From: Bacteroidota bacterium
GTDB taxonomy: Bacteria > Bacteroidota > Bacteroidia > AKYH767-A > 2013-40CM-41-45
Direction: 5' to 3'
Assembly: GCA_016720935.1 (NCBI GenBank)
Contig: JADKJP010000003.1
Span: 124,001 to 188,000, forward strand
DNA: 64,000 nucleotides
The position numbers and the translations under genes were made by a program. The notes under the pieces were generated by a model. That model did no database searches. It was not told the DNA's origin and saw nothing but the letters and a program-made list of their open reading frames with translations. Below, one piece after another: positions 51,084 through 60,012 of the stretch. How positions within the stretch are numbered: the stretch's first letter is position 1; each line of letters opens with the position of its first letter.

Positions 51084-51674
51084 ATGAAGGCGAGGTTCAG
51101 ATTTCTATTTATACACATTCTCATTCTTTTTTCCTGTGACTTTGCTTTCTCCCAGGCTTCCCTCGGTATCAAAGCCGGTGGCGGTTTATTCAACATCAAA
51201 TCTTCATTGAAGAGTGAGGCCATCCCATCCTGGGAAGCGGGATTTTTTTCGGTCGCGGATTTATCCGAACACTTAACACTTCAACCCGAGATAGATTATT
51301 CTGATAAAGGTGGGAAAGTTACTTTTGAAGATACAGCCTGTACCGTGCATCTTCAGAGCGCGAATGTCCGGTTTATCGTTTCCTATCTTTTCAATGAAAG
51401 ATTTGCTCTAGGAGCCGGGCCCTATTTTTCATACATGATCAAGGCCAGTCAAAGTAAAGTGATCGTCCCCAAATCATGGTACTCACCTTTTGGCGTCGGA
51501 TTTAATGCTGCAGCTTCCCTGAATGCCGGCCTCTGGATTTTTTCCATCCGTTACGATCAAAGCCTTACCCTCTTAACCCGCGATGGCGATGTCGAAATTT
51601 CAAAAAGCGTCAATCCTTTGAAATCATCACATGTTAGTGGGTTTTCTCTTGTGGTGTGTGTGGGATTTGATTAA
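51084..51674 (+). CDS. Outer membrane beta-barrel protein (PorT/OmpW-like)
   Basis: This 196-residue protein has a signal peptide (FLFIHILILFSCDFAFSQ) and a run of alternating amphipathic strands: LGIKAGGGLFNIKSS, HLTLQPEIDYSDKGGKV, VRFIVSYLFNERFALGAGPYF, SYMIKASQSK and WIFSIRYDQSLTLL, consistent with an eight-stranded outer-membrane barrel of the outer-membrane-beta-barrel/PorT group. It follows the T9SS protein by 28 bp and may share its transcript. A Cys near residue 14 in FSCDF could suggest a lipoprotein, but the following AFSQ is a normal signal cleavage site. Function is unknown. Confidence 0.78.
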   Translation: MKARFRFLFIHILILFSCDFAFSQASLGIKAGGGLFNIKSSLKSEAIPSWEAGFFSVADLSEHLTLQPEIDYSDKGGKVTFEDTACTVHLQSANVRFIVSYLFNERFALGAGPYFSYMIKASQSKVIVPKSWYSPFGVGFNAAASLNAGLWIFSIRYDQSLTLLTRDGDVEISKSVNPLKSSHVSGFSLVVCVGFD

Positions 51675-51679
51675 AAGGA

Positions 51680-51806
51680 GGGACGAGGGACTGGGGACGA
51701 GGGACGAACAAAATAGGGACGGGGGACTGGGGACGAGTGACTAAAGTCGAACCTCAAACCTTGAACCTCGAATTTCAAACCTCGAACCCGAAACGCGGAA
51801 CCCAAA
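51680..51806. repeat. Long heptamer array upstream of the ECF sigma gene
   Basis: About 18 consecutive 7-base units: GGGACGA, GGGACTG, GGGACGA, GGGACGA, one 8-base unit (51708-51715), GGGACGG, GGGACTG, GGGACGA, GTGACTA, AAGTCGA, ACCTCAA, ACCTTGA, ACCTCGA, ATTTCAA, ACCTCGA, ACCCGAA, ACGCGGA, ACCCAAA. The units drift from a GGGAC type to an ACCTC type. The latter half matches the array at 5711-5745. It fills most of the 225-bp gap between the barrel gene and the sigma gene; the rest of the gap shows nothing distinct. Confidence 0.78.
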
Positions 51807-51899
51807 TCTTTTTTCCAACCAACATAGGGGTAAATCACCCCTCACTTGTCTATTCATTAAACAGGCTTTTGTAACTTGCCACCGGAATCAGATAAAACG

Positions 51900-52472
51900 G
51901 TGATAACGAACGAGCCAGAACTATTATTGGCCTTGAGACAAGGTGACGGGAAGGCGTATGAATCCTTATTCAAAAGCTATTACCGTAGACTTTGTTCTTA
52001 TGCGAACACCCTTGTAGATGATCCGGATGAATCAGAAGAAATTGTTCAACAGGTATTTATTCATGTTTGGGAAAGGAGGGAGAGTTTGGAAATTAATTTG
52101 AGTCTCCAGGCTTATCTGTTCAAAGCCGTCCGCAATTCTTCTTTGAATAAAATTAAACACGGAAAAGTACGGCAATTGTACGCGGCGGAAGTCAACGCGC
52201 TTTCTTCAAAATCGGAACCTGCAACGCAGATGACCTTTCAGAATGAATTGCAGGAACAGATTCATCATGCCATCGAAAGTCTTCCGGAACAATGCCGGAT
52301 CATTTTTAAATTAAGTCGGTTTGAAGAGTTGAAATACGCTGAAATCGCGGATCATCTTGGATTGTCAATCAAAACAGTAGAGAACCAAATGGGGAAAGCC
52401 TTGAAAATAATGCGAGAGAAATTAAAAGACTATCTCCCATTCTTGATTTTCTTTCTTTCATTCTGTAACTAA
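51900..52472 (+). CDS. ECF RNA polymerase sigma factor
   Basis: This is a sigma-70 family ECF factor of about 190 residues. Region 2 is YESLFKSYYRRLCSYANTLV plus DDPDESEEIVQQVFIHVWER (core and -10 recognition). Region 4 is LPEQCRIIFKLSRFEELKYA plus EIADHLGLSIKTVENQMGKA (-35 recognition helix-turn-helix). The start is uncertain: GTG 51900 gives MITNEPELLLALRQGD, which fits the family, while TTG 51876 adds eight residues. The FecR anti-sigma gene follows by 6 bp, so the pair forms a cell-surface signalling unit. No ATG is available near the start. Confidence 0.88.
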   Translation: MITNEPELLLALRQGDGKAYESLFKSYYRRLCSYANTLVDDPDESEEIVQQVFIHVWERRESLEINLSLQAYLFKAVRNSSLNKIKHGKVRQLYAAEVNALSSKSEPATQMTFQNELQEQIHHAIESLPEQCRIIFKLSRFEELKYAEIADHLGLSIKTVENQMGKALKIMREKLKDYLPFLIFFLSFCN

Positions 52473-52478
52473 AAACTT

Positions 52479-53483
52479 TTGGAAAACAATTTCGAACATA
52501 TCGAAGACATTATCGCCAAATTCCTTGCCGGTGAAGCGAGTCCTGAAGAGATGAAAACTCTTGAGGCGTGGAAGTCTGCCCACCCCGATCATCAAAAGGA
52601 GTTCGACCAGATGTCGCATTTGTTTTCAGCCAGCGCAGCTCTTAAGCAAAATCTGGATGTGGATACAGACAGAGCCTGGAGAAATGTTAAGAAAGCAATA
52701 CATACTGATCAGGGAAAGATTATTCCTCTCCATAAGAAAAGCAATCTGCAATGGGTAATGCGGATCGCAGCTATTCTGATCCTCACAGGCTTTCTGGGTT
52801 CGCTGATTTATTTTGGTGTTCAACCGATTGCAGGCACACAGCAGGAAATTGCTGCCGGTGATTCTATTCATTCTACTACTTTACCCGATGGATCCGAAAT
52901 CACCCTCAACAAACACAGCTCCGTTCAATACGCGACAAAAGGATATTCGAGAAAGCGCGTGGTGAAATTAAAAGGCGAAGCTTTCTTTGATGTGAAACAC
53001 GATGAACAAAATCCATTTACCGTTGAAACAGGTTCCCTTGTGATTCAGGATATCGGTACATCTTTTAATGTGAGAACTAATGAGAGCAATGGAATTGTAA
53101 TTGTTTCCGTGGTTTCAGGAGAAGTAAAAGTTCAGGCAGCGGAAGACCGTTCCATACTGCTTTCGGCAGGTGAAGAAGCTTCGTATCATCCCGATACCAG
53201 GGTGTTTGAAAAAACAGAAACGATGGACAAAAACGTTTCCGCTTATAAAGACAAAATATTCATTTTCGAAAATGCCGAGCTGTCACGTGTGATCAGGACA
53301 TTGAATGATATCTATGGATCCAACCTTGTTCTGGAGAATGAAAAACTTTCGGAATGCAGAATAACGGCTACTTTCAATAACGAGAGTATTGATGACATCG
53401 CGAATGTAATTGCAGAGACATTGGGTCTCACTTTGCAAAAAGAAAATGGAGCAATATTATTCAAAGGCAATGCGTGCAACTAA
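52479..53483 (+). CDS. FecR-family anti-sigma factor (FecR + DUF4974)
   Basis: This 334-residue single-pass inner-membrane anti-sigma factor has a cytoplasmic N-terminal sigma-binding region (EDIIAKFLAGEASPEEMKTLEAW, about 7-29), one transmembrane helix (IAAILILTGFLGSLIYFGV, about 89-107), a periplasmic FecR domain (HSTTLPDGSEITLNKHSSVQYATK and LKGEAFFDVKHDEQNPFTVE, about 127-180) and a C-terminal DUF4974/STN-like domain (FENAELSRVIRTLNDIYGSNL, about 263-283). The start is a TTG at 52479, the first usable codon after the sigma stop. It keeps the sigma factor inactive until an outer-membrane partner signals. The next gene overlaps by 14 bp. Confidence 0.92.
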   Translation: MENNFEHIEDIIAKFLAGEASPEEMKTLEAWKSAHPDHQKEFDQMSHLFSASAALKQNLDVDTDRAWRNVKKAIHTDQGKIIPLHKKSNLQWVMRIAAILILTGFLGSLIYFGVQPIAGTQQEIAAGDSIHSTTLPDGSEITLNKHSSVQYATKGYSRKRVVKLKGEAFFDVKHDEQNPFTVETGSLVIQDIGTSFNVRTNESNGIVIVSVVSGEVKVQAAEDRSILLSAGEEASYHPDTRVFEKTETMDKNVSAYKDKIFIFENAELSRVIRTLNDIYGSNLVLENEKLSECRITATFNNESIDDIANVIAETLGLTLQKENGAILFKGNACN

Positions 53484-55290
53484 AATTACTTTGCCTGGAT
53501 TGTTGTTGATGATCCTCCTTTTTTCAGGAGGATATAGTGTAATTGCACAGGTTCCTTATTTGGAAAGAAAAATTTCCGGGAACTTCAAAGAAACTCCGGT
53601 TGATCAGGCTTTGAAACAAATTTCGGATCAGGGTGGATTTACTTTTTCCTATGGACAACAGGTTATCAGCGATGTAAAACCACAGACATTTCAATACAGG
53701 AACAAAGCTGTAAGGGAAGTATTGGACAATCTCTTTTCAGGACAGGTTTCTTATAAGGAAAAAGGCAAACATGTCATTCTTCAGAAAACGCCTCCGAAAT
53801 CTGAAGAAAAGCAACAGGAATATTTCATCGTAAGCGGATATGTGACCGATGGGCAAACCGGAAATGAGGTTCCCTCAGCAAGTATTTATGATAAGAGCAG
53901 CCGTGTTTCGGCAGTGACGAATCAATATGGCTATTTTAATTTAAAAATCAGTCAGCAGGAAAATCTGAAGACCATTACGCTTTATGTAAACAAAGAAAAA
54001 TACAAAGACACTATCGTTTATATTAATCAATCCGGTCGGAGCATTTTAAATCTCACCATTTATCCGGATCAGAAAATTGTTTCTTATGTAGATTCATCTG
54101 CCATCAACGATAGCATTTTTACTGTGAACCGTCTGGCGCTGGTAAATATGATTCTCAGCGAACAGGAACAAGCCAACACACGGAACATAAAAGATACTTT
54201 ATATCGGAAATTTCAGTTTTCATTTCTTCCTTATCTGGGAACAAATCTGAAGCTGAGTGGAAACACTGTTAACGACTATTCACTGAATGTACTTGCAGGG
54301 TATTCGATGGGAACAAGGAAGCTGGAGATCGCGGGATTAGTAAACGTCGACAGGGACTCCGTGAAGTACGCGCAAATCGCAGGACTTGTCAACATCACGG
54401 GTGGTCCGGTGCAGGGAGCGCAAATTGCAGGTCTGGTGAATTACAATATCCGTCCGGTAAAAGGTGTACAGGTAGCAGGACTTGTGAATACAAATATGGA
54501 TTCCTCCAAAGCTGCTTCCATAGCAGGTTTAGTGAATGTGAATCTCGCCCCATCGCAGGGAGTACAGGGTGCCGGCTTGCTTAATTTCAATCTGAAAACC
54601 TGCAGCAATGCGCAAGCCTCCGGCTTATTGAATATCGCTGTAAAGAACATGGAAGGCGCGCAAATAGCAGGATTAATGAATGTGGCTCTTGATGATATCA
54701 AAGGTGTACAGATAGCAGGTCTGATCAATATTGCCCGTTCGATTCATGGTTCACAAATCGGTTTCCTGAACATTGCCGATACCTGTACAGGAATTCCGGT
54801 TGGCTTTTTGAGTTTTGTCAGAAAGGGTTATCACGAACTGGAAATATCATCCAATGAAATTTATCCGGTAAATCTTTCTTTCCGCACCGGCGTCCGGCAG
54901 TTCTATAATATTTTTGAAGCCGGCATGCAATTTAAAACTCCTGAGGAGCATACATGGTATTATGGATACGGTGTGGGTTCCTCTGTAATACTTGGTCCTT
55001 CCTGGCAATTGAATTTCGATCTGACAATGAACCAGCCGATGCGGGCGAATCGTTTGGCGGAATTTAATCCTTTAACAAAGTTTAACATTACCGCGGAAAA
55101 ACGATTGAGTAAAGGATTTGCTGTGGCCTTCGGCCCATCGTTAAATGTTTTGTATGCAAATGTTAATGACGCGGATTATGATGGTTATTTGAGTCGTATT
55201 CCTCCCGGAAGTTTTTCAAGTTCAGATATTTCCGGTGACTATAAAAGAAGCGTCTGGCTGGGAGCAAAGGCTGCGTTGAGATTTTTCTAA
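53470..55290 (+). CDS. STN-domain outer membrane protein with LA_2272-type surface repeats
   Basis: This is a 606-residue protein. The ATG at 53470 (MRATKITLPGLLLMILLFSG) starts a proper signal peptide; upstream in-frame codons lie inside fecR. After the signal come an STN domain (LERKISGNFKETPVDQALKQ to GKHVILQ, about 33-108), a carboxypeptidase-regulatory-like domain (VSGYVTDGQTGNEVPSASIY, about 122-165) and a linker. About eight to ten repeats of the form GAQIAGLVN / GVQVAGLVN, about 20 residues each (about 275-435), follow, then a C-terminal barrel-like region. The repeat type matches the LA_2272 surface-repeat family. There is no TonB plug or full TonB barrel, yet the STN domain is the part that talks to FecR in receptors, so this protein may be the sensor for the sigma/FecR pair. 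Confidence 0.82.
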   Translation: MRATKITLPGLLLMILLFSGGYSVIAQVPYLERKISGNFKETPVDQALKQISDQGGFTFSYGQQVISDVKPQTFQYRNKAVREVLDNLFSGQVSYKEKGKHVILQKTPPKSEEKQQEYFIVSGYVTDGQTGNEVPSASIYDKSSRVSAVTNQYGYFNLKISQQENLKTITLYVNKEKYKDTIVYINQSGRSILNLTIYPDQKIVSYVDSSAINDSIFTVNRLALVNMILSEQEQANTRNIKDTLYRKFQFSFLPYLGTNLKLSGNTVNDYSLNVLAGYSMGTRKLEIAGLVNVDRDSVKYAQIAGLVNITGGPVQGAQIAGLVNYNIRPVKGVQVAGLVNTNMDSSKAASIAGLVNVNLAPSQGVQGAGLLNFNLKTCSNAQASGLLNIAVKNMEGAQIAGLMNVALDDIKGVQIAGLINIARSIHGSQIGFLNIADTCTGIPVGFLSFVRKGYHELEISSNEIYPVNLSFRTGVRQFYNIFEAGMQFKTPEEHTWYYGYGVGSSVILGPSWQLNFDLTMNQPMRANRLAEFNPLTKFNITAEKRLSKGFAVAFGPSLNVLYANVNDADYDGYLSRIPPGSFSSSDISGDYKRSVWLGAKAALRFF

Positions 55291-55368
55291 AATATTTTTC
55301 ATCCTGAATAGGGGGAGACTTTCCATGGGTTGTCTTTTCAGTATACAACCAATAGAAATATAATCCCC

Positions 55369-56082
55369 ATGAAAGCGATTCAAAATTCTTTACTTCTTGC
55401 TGTGATGATTCTGATGTTTGGAACCTCTTGTAAAAAAGACTGGTTAGGTGTTCGCGGTGAAGGTCCGATCATTACGGAAAACAGAGCCATAAATGGTTTT
55501 ACCGGAGTTGACTACCATTTGGATGGCCGTGTCAATATTGTCCGAGACTCTAACACATTTGTACTTGTAACCACTTACGGAAACTATCAATCCCTGGTAC
55601 ATACTTACGTTTCCGGAGGAAAATTGATAGTGAATTCCAACAAAACATTACGTGACGATGAAATCACGATTGAAGTTCACATGCCTTTGTTGGAATCCAT
55701 GAGCATGGCTGGTTCGGGAAAGATGAGTACTATCGGGCAATTCACAGGCGGTGGAATGTCTGTTCAGATGAGCGGTTCCGGTACAATTGATTATTATGGA
55801 AATGGTCAATCGATCAGAGCAAATATGTCGGGATCAGGAAATATATTATTGACAGGATCTGCGCAGGCAGGCACGATGACCATGAGCGGCTCCGGAAGCA
55901 TACATGCCTATGGAATGCCATGCGAAAGCAACGAAGCCACCATTTCCGGTTCAGGTACAATTGAAACGACAACAAATGCGACATTGGTGGGTACGATCTC
56001 TGGCAGCGGTACCATTCGCTACAGGGGTAATCCTGCTGTAACCTCTCACATTTCAGGATCAGGAGAGATTGTACACTACTGA
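55369..56082 (+). CDS. GIN-domain (DUF2807) lipoprotein
   Basis: This is a 237-residue lipoprotein. The ATG at 55369 (MKAIQNSLLLAVMILMFGTS then CKKDW) gives the lipobox; a longer frame adds 13 residues without support. The mature part is the head-GIN/DUF2807 domain: ITENRAINGFTGVDYHLDGR (about 37-56), then a right-handed beta-helix of short repeats with SGSG turns (MSGSGTIDYYG, MSGSGNILLTG, MSGSGSIHAYG, ISGSGTIETT, ISGSGTIRYRG, ISGSGEIVHY). Such proteins are common Bacteroidota surface lipoproteins of unknown function. It follows the STN protein by 78 bp and is followed by a terminator. Confidence 0.88.
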   Translation: MKAIQNSLLLAVMILMFGTSCKKDWLGVRGEGPIITENRAINGFTGVDYHLDGRVNIVRDSNTFVLVTTYGNYQSLVHTYVSGGKLIVNSNKTLRDDEITIEVHMPLLESMSMAGSGKMSTIGQFTGGGMSVQMSGSGTIDYYGNGQSIRANMSGSGNILLTGSAQAGTMTMSGSGSIHAYGMPCESNEATISGSGTIETTTNATLVGTISGSGTIRYRGNPAVTSHISGSGEIVHY

Positions 56083-56108
56083 ATACCCGGCTTGTTAATT
56101 ATTTGTGA

Positions 56109-56139
56109 ATGCGGATCATCAACTGATCCGCATTTTTTT
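56109..56139 (+). terminator. Rho-independent terminator after the GIN-domain gene
   Basis: ATGCGGATCA (56109-56118) pairs perfectly with TGATCCGCAT (56124-56133) around a 5-base loop, followed by a run of eight T. It ends the sigma-FecR-STN-GIN unit and separates it from the TonB receptor gene. Confidence 0.88.
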
Positions 56140-56209
56140 TGATGAAAATATTTACAAGAGTATAGGGGTATGAAGCTTCACTGTTGTCTCATCATTAAAA
56201 GAAAACAAA

Positions 56210-58573
56210 ATGAAATACATTCTTCGCATTACTTTTTTAATTCTGTGTTTTACAAGTACACAATTCACATTTGCACAATCACTCACACAAACCATTCGGG
56301 GTACTGTGGTTGATCTTGTTTCACAATCTCCCTTGCCGGGCGCCAATGTGGTGTTACTGAATTCAGAACCATTTAATGGAACTGCAACAGACATGGATGG
56401 AAATTTTCAACTGAAAAACGTTCCGGTGGGAAAACAAAATCTGAGGATTACATTTCTCGGTTACAAGGAATATATTCTTCCAAATATTACTGTTACCAGC
56501 GGGAAGGAAGTGGTGTTATCAATTGCATTGGAAGAAAATGTAGTGATGGGGAAAGAAGTCACCATAACAGACAAGATTGAAAAAAACAAACCGCTGAATG
56601 AATACAGCACAGTAAGTGCTCGAACATTTTCGGTAGAAGAAACCCAGAAATACGCGGCAGCCGTGAATGATCCCGCACGAATGTCGACTTCCTATGCAGG
56701 TGTTGTCTCAACGGACGATGGCAATAACGCGATTACCATTCGCGGGAATTCTCCGAACGGATTGTTGTGGAGGATGGAAGGCGTAGAAATTCCAAACCCA
56801 AATCATTTCAGCAATGTCGGTACATCGGGAGGAGGTATTTCCATCCTGAGTTCACAGGTCCTTACCAATTCCGATTTTATGACCGGTGCTTTTCCGGCGG
56901 AGTATGGCAACGCGCTTTCCGGTGTTTTTGATCTGAAACTCCGTCGTGGCAATAATCAGAAAAGTGAGCAGACTATCCAGGTTGGATTTCTCGGGACAGA
57001 TCTCGCGTTGGAAGGTCCGTTCAAAAAGGGATATGATGGATCTTACCTCGTGAATTACAGGTATTCCACACTTTCCATCCTCGGGAAATTGGGAGTTAAT
57101 GTAGGTACAGCAGCAACTAATTTTCAGGATCTTTCCTACAACTTTTATTTGCCTACAAAGAAATCAGGAACGTTTACATTGTTTGGATTTGGCGGACTAA
57201 GTTCTCAATCATCGAATGCGGAGAAGGATTCTTTGAAGTGGACAAGTTACTATGATAAATATAACTGGGATTTTACTGCCAATACCGGAGCTACAGGTCT
57301 TACCCATTTTATTCAGCTTGATAGCAGAACGTATTTAAAAACCTCTCTCGTTGCCTCCGGTACTGGAAAGACATACAAAGAGGAGGAGCTGGATACAAAT
57401 TATGAAGGCATTCCCCAGGGTGAATTGAATTATGGCCAAAACAAGATTGCTTTGAATTCAATTCTTACAAGAAAGATTAATTCAAAACATAGTTTTAAAG
57501 TGGGTGTGATCGGGACAGAGATTTTCTATAATCTGTTGAATACCGAATTGGTAAAAGAAACAGGTAAAATTGAAACGTGGATTAATCAAAAAGGAGAAAC
57601 AATGACCTTGCAGTCTTTTGCACAGTGGAATTATCGCGCTACCGATAAACTAACATTCAATGCAGGGCTGCATTACTTCATGCTGGCATACAATAAGACT
57701 GCTTCTTTGGAGCCACGTGCTTCATTGAAAGTGGATTTGAATTCCAAGCAATCGCTGAGTTTCGGTTTCGGGTTACATAGTCAGCTTCAACCTATAGGTA
57801 TTTATTTCGCAAGGAGCACCAAAGCGGATGGAACCGTTTATCAGCCTAATAAAAATCTGGAGCTTACAAAGGCATTGCATTATGTTGTGAGTTATGACCG
57901 TTCCCTTACAGATTATCTTCGTTTGAAACTGGAAGGATATTATCAGCAGTTGTATAATGTTCCTGTCAGCACGGATGTCAATAGTACATTTTCAATTCTG
58001 AATAGTGAAGGTGGTTATACAAGTGATCCGCTTGTCAATAATGGCAAAGGAAAAAACTATGGTGTGGAGCTTACATTTGAACAATTCCTGCATCATGATT
58101 TTTATTTTCTGCTTTCTTCTTCCTTGTATGATTCGAAATACAAAGCGGCTAATGGAGAATGGTACAATACCCGCTTCAATGGTAATTTTGCTACTACATT
58201 CACTTCAGGAAAGGAATTTAAAACAGGGTCAGGATTTAAAAACAGAATTGTTGGGATAAATGTAAAAACGATTTATGCCGGAGGATTAAGGAATACTCCT
58301 ATTGATGTGGATGCTTCTAAAACAAAGGGTGAAACTGTGTATCGTGATTCTGAAGCCTTTTCACTTCAGGCAAAGGATTACTTCAGAACAGATGTGAAAT
58401 TCAGTTTGAAAAGAAACAGACCAAAAAGCACTGTGACCTGGAGTGTAGATATTCAGAATGTGAGCAATGCCAAAAATATCTTTGGCGATTATTTTGATCC
58501 GCTTTCAGGGACTACAAAAACCAGTTACCAGGCACCTTTAATTCCAATACTTAGTTACAAAGTGGATTTTTAA
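56210..58573 (+). CDS. TonB-dependent outer membrane receptor with N-terminal carboxypeptidase-regulatory-like domain
   Basis: This 787-residue outer-membrane receptor has a signal peptide (ILRITFLILCFTSTQFTFAQ), a CarboxypepD_reg-like domain (IRGTVVDLVSQSPLPGANVV and TDMDGNFQLKNVPVGKQNLR, about 29-100) and a plug-like domain (SVEETQKYAAAVNDPARMSTSYAGVVSTD to SNVGTSGGGISILSSQVL, about 140-225). A long beta-barrel ends in SYKVDF, with a terminal Phe as usual for outer-membrane barrels. No TonB box was identified with confidence. It lacks an STN domain and is separated from the sigma cassette by a terminator. A SusD partner is not present, so it is not a polysaccharide-utilisation SusC pair. 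Substrate is unknown. Confidence 0.87.
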   Translation: MKYILRITFLILCFTSTQFTFAQSLTQTIRGTVVDLVSQSPLPGANVVLLNSEPFNGTATDMDGNFQLKNVPVGKQNLRITFLGYKEYILPNITVTSGKEVVLSIALEENVVMGKEVTITDKIEKNKPLNEYSTVSARTFSVEETQKYAAAVNDPARMSTSYAGVVSTDDGNNAITIRGNSPNGLLWRMEGVEIPNPNHFSNVGTSGGGISILSSQVLTNSDFMTGAFPAEYGNALSGVFDLKLRRGNNQKSEQTIQVGFLGTDLALEGPFKKGYDGSYLVNYRYSTLSILGKLGVNVGTAATNFQDLSYNFYLPTKKSGTFTLFGFGGLSSQSSNAEKDSLKWTSYYDKYNWDFTANTGATGLTHFIQLDSRTYLKTSLVASGTGKTYKEEELDTNYEGIPQGELNYGQNKIALNSILTRKINSKHSFKVGVIGTEIFYNLLNTELVKETGKIETWINQKGETMTLQSFAQWNYRATDKLTFNAGLHYFMLAYNKTASLEPRASLKVDLNSKQSLSFGFGLHSQLQPIGIYFARSTKADGTVYQPNKNLELTKALHYVVSYDRSLTDYLRLKLEGYYQQLYNVPVSTDVNSTFSILNSEGGYTSDPLVNNGKGKNYGVELTFEQFLHHDFYFLLSSSLYDSKYKAANGEWYNTRFNGNFATTFTSGKEFKTGSGFKNRIVGINVKTIYAGGLRNTPIDVDASKTKGETVYRDSEAFSLQAKDYFRTDVKFSLKRNRPKSTVTWSVDIQNVSNAKNIFGDYFDPLSGTTKTSYQAPLIPILSYKVDF

Positions 58574-58617
58574 ATTGAGATAAGAGAATTGGCAGAGCTG
58601 GATCTTAAGAAACAAAT

Positions 58618-59841
58618 TTAATTAAGTGAAGAGGGCTGCGATGAATTACCTGACTTGTTATTCATCGCATTTCTTTTGTCGAAAAAGATCATGTCGTAAA
58701 TTATCTTAATCCAGATCAGGATACATGGGAGAGCTTTCAGTGCATAGGGTTTTACAAAAGTGTCCCGTATGATTTTAGGAAAAATATCAGTTGGCGAAAG
58801 TGAAGTAAGAATAAAAGCAAAAATGAGCAGGTAAAGGTTTATTCTGGACGGTGGCGAAGCAAAATACCAGATACATGCTCCGATCATTGCAATAATGAAT
58901 GTTGGTGATTCCGCTTTGTGATTAAAAATAATTATCCAGATCAATGTCGAAGCAAGTGCATGAATTCGGAAAGAAAGTTCTTTATAGTTGCGGATAAAAA
59001 GAAAGGGAATCATGAATAGAATAGCACCAGGAACCAGAATAATGTTTTTGTTGATGTCCAGGTTGAACCAGGTATTGACAATGCCCATTACAGAAAGACT
59101 GTAAGCACTCTGATAATCATGCGAGAGCATATTTCCCCAGCTTTGATAAAGTAAAATTAATTGATTGAAGCTGATGAGCAACATGGGGAAAAAAAACAGA
59201 ATACAAATCCAAAATGCTGAGTAGAGTGCTGCTTTCAATTTTTCGGGGTAAAAGAGAAACATGGCCATTCCAACAATTCCGAAAATTTTAATGTACATGG
59301 AGGCAACAATACAAAAGGCTGCCAGGAAGATTTTATCTTTTTCCATCAATGCGAAACTGAATATGAGCAAACCGGCCATCAAAGCATTTGATTGGGAATT
59401 TTGCATGGAAGTCATCAGTTCAAAAATGCAAAGCAGTATCGTCACTCCTTTTTGTTTAACAGATAGTTTTGGAAGCGAATAAACAGCCAGGAATAGTACC
59501 AATGCATTGAGAAGGTTCCACAAAGTCAAACCGATGGCGTCCGGAAAAATGGCGAAAAGTCCCATGAACAAGGAAAAGGTTGGAGAATATTTGTATAAAT
59601 CCCAATGTTCTTCCGGGTAGGTTTGATAGAGATCTTTGTTTTCCTTCAGATGTTCAAATGAATTTTTAAAAATAATGTAGTTGTTGTAATGGGTGTATGT
59701 TTTTTGAACTTCCGGATAGTATTCACTTTTTTTGAGGATGGACTGAACCCCGGCAGCTATCGCGAAAAGGGAGACAATGGCTGCAATCAAAATTGGACGG
59801 GAAGTTATTTTATCCAGGAAATAAGCCAGACGTTCTTTCAC
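58618..59841 (-). CDS. Membrane glycosyltransferase of the GT87/DUF2029 type
   Basis: This 407-residue polytopic protein has about 10 transmembrane helices. The N-terminal helix (PILIAAIVSLFAIAAGVQSI) is followed by an extracytoplasmic loop with KTYTHYNNYIIFKNSFEHLK, and then by YPEEHWDLYKYSPTFSLFMG (about 74-93), whose KYSPxFxLxxxP pattern is typical of GT87 (DUF2029) polyprenyl-phosphate-mannose-dependent transferases. Two Asp/Glu residues in the early loop are possible catalytic candidates. It is convergent with the TonB receptor gene (44-bp gap) and lies downstream of the giant adhesin after a terminator. No glycan cluster surrounds it. Confidence 0.78.
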   Translation of the reverse strand: MKERLAYFLDKITSRPILIAAIVSLFAIAAGVQSILKKSEYYPEVQKTYTHYNNYIIFKNSFEHLKENKDLYQTYPEEHWDLYKYSPTFSLFMGLFAIFPDAIGLTLWNLLNALVLFLAVYSLPKLSVKQKGVTILLCIFELMTSMQNSQSNALMAGLLIFSFALMEKDKIFLAAFCIVASMYIKIFGIVGMAMFLFYPEKLKAALYSAFWICILFFFPMLLISFNQLILLYQSWGNMLSHDYQSAYSLSVMGIVNTWFNLDINKNIILVPGAILFMIPFLFIRNYKELSFRIHALASTLIWIIIFNHKAESPTFIIAMIGACIWYFASPPSRINLYLLIFAFILTSLSPTDIFPKIIRDTFVKPYALKALPCILIWIKIIYDMIFFDKRNAMNNKSGNSSQPSSLN

Positions 59842-59963
59842 CGATGATTTTATTTATTTAAAACTATGTTTACTTGCGTGCTAAAAGTAGAAAATCCGCG
59901 GGATTGATAAAAATCGAAATTCCTGCTTGGTTGTTTATACTTTTTGGGAAAGATAATAATAAA

Positions 59964-59994
59964 AAAGGGTTGCCTGAGAATCAGGCAACCCTTT
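59964..59994 (-). terminator. Rho-independent terminator of the giant adhesin gene
   Basis: AAAGGGTTGCCTGA (59964-59977) and TCAGGCAACCCTTT (59981-59994) are perfect 14-bp arms with a 3-base loop. On the minus strand the stem is followed by a T-rich run (TTTTTTATTATTATC), placing it just after the stop at 60013. Confidence 0.9.
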
Positions 59995-60012
59995 CGGTTT
60001 AAGGTGATGAAT

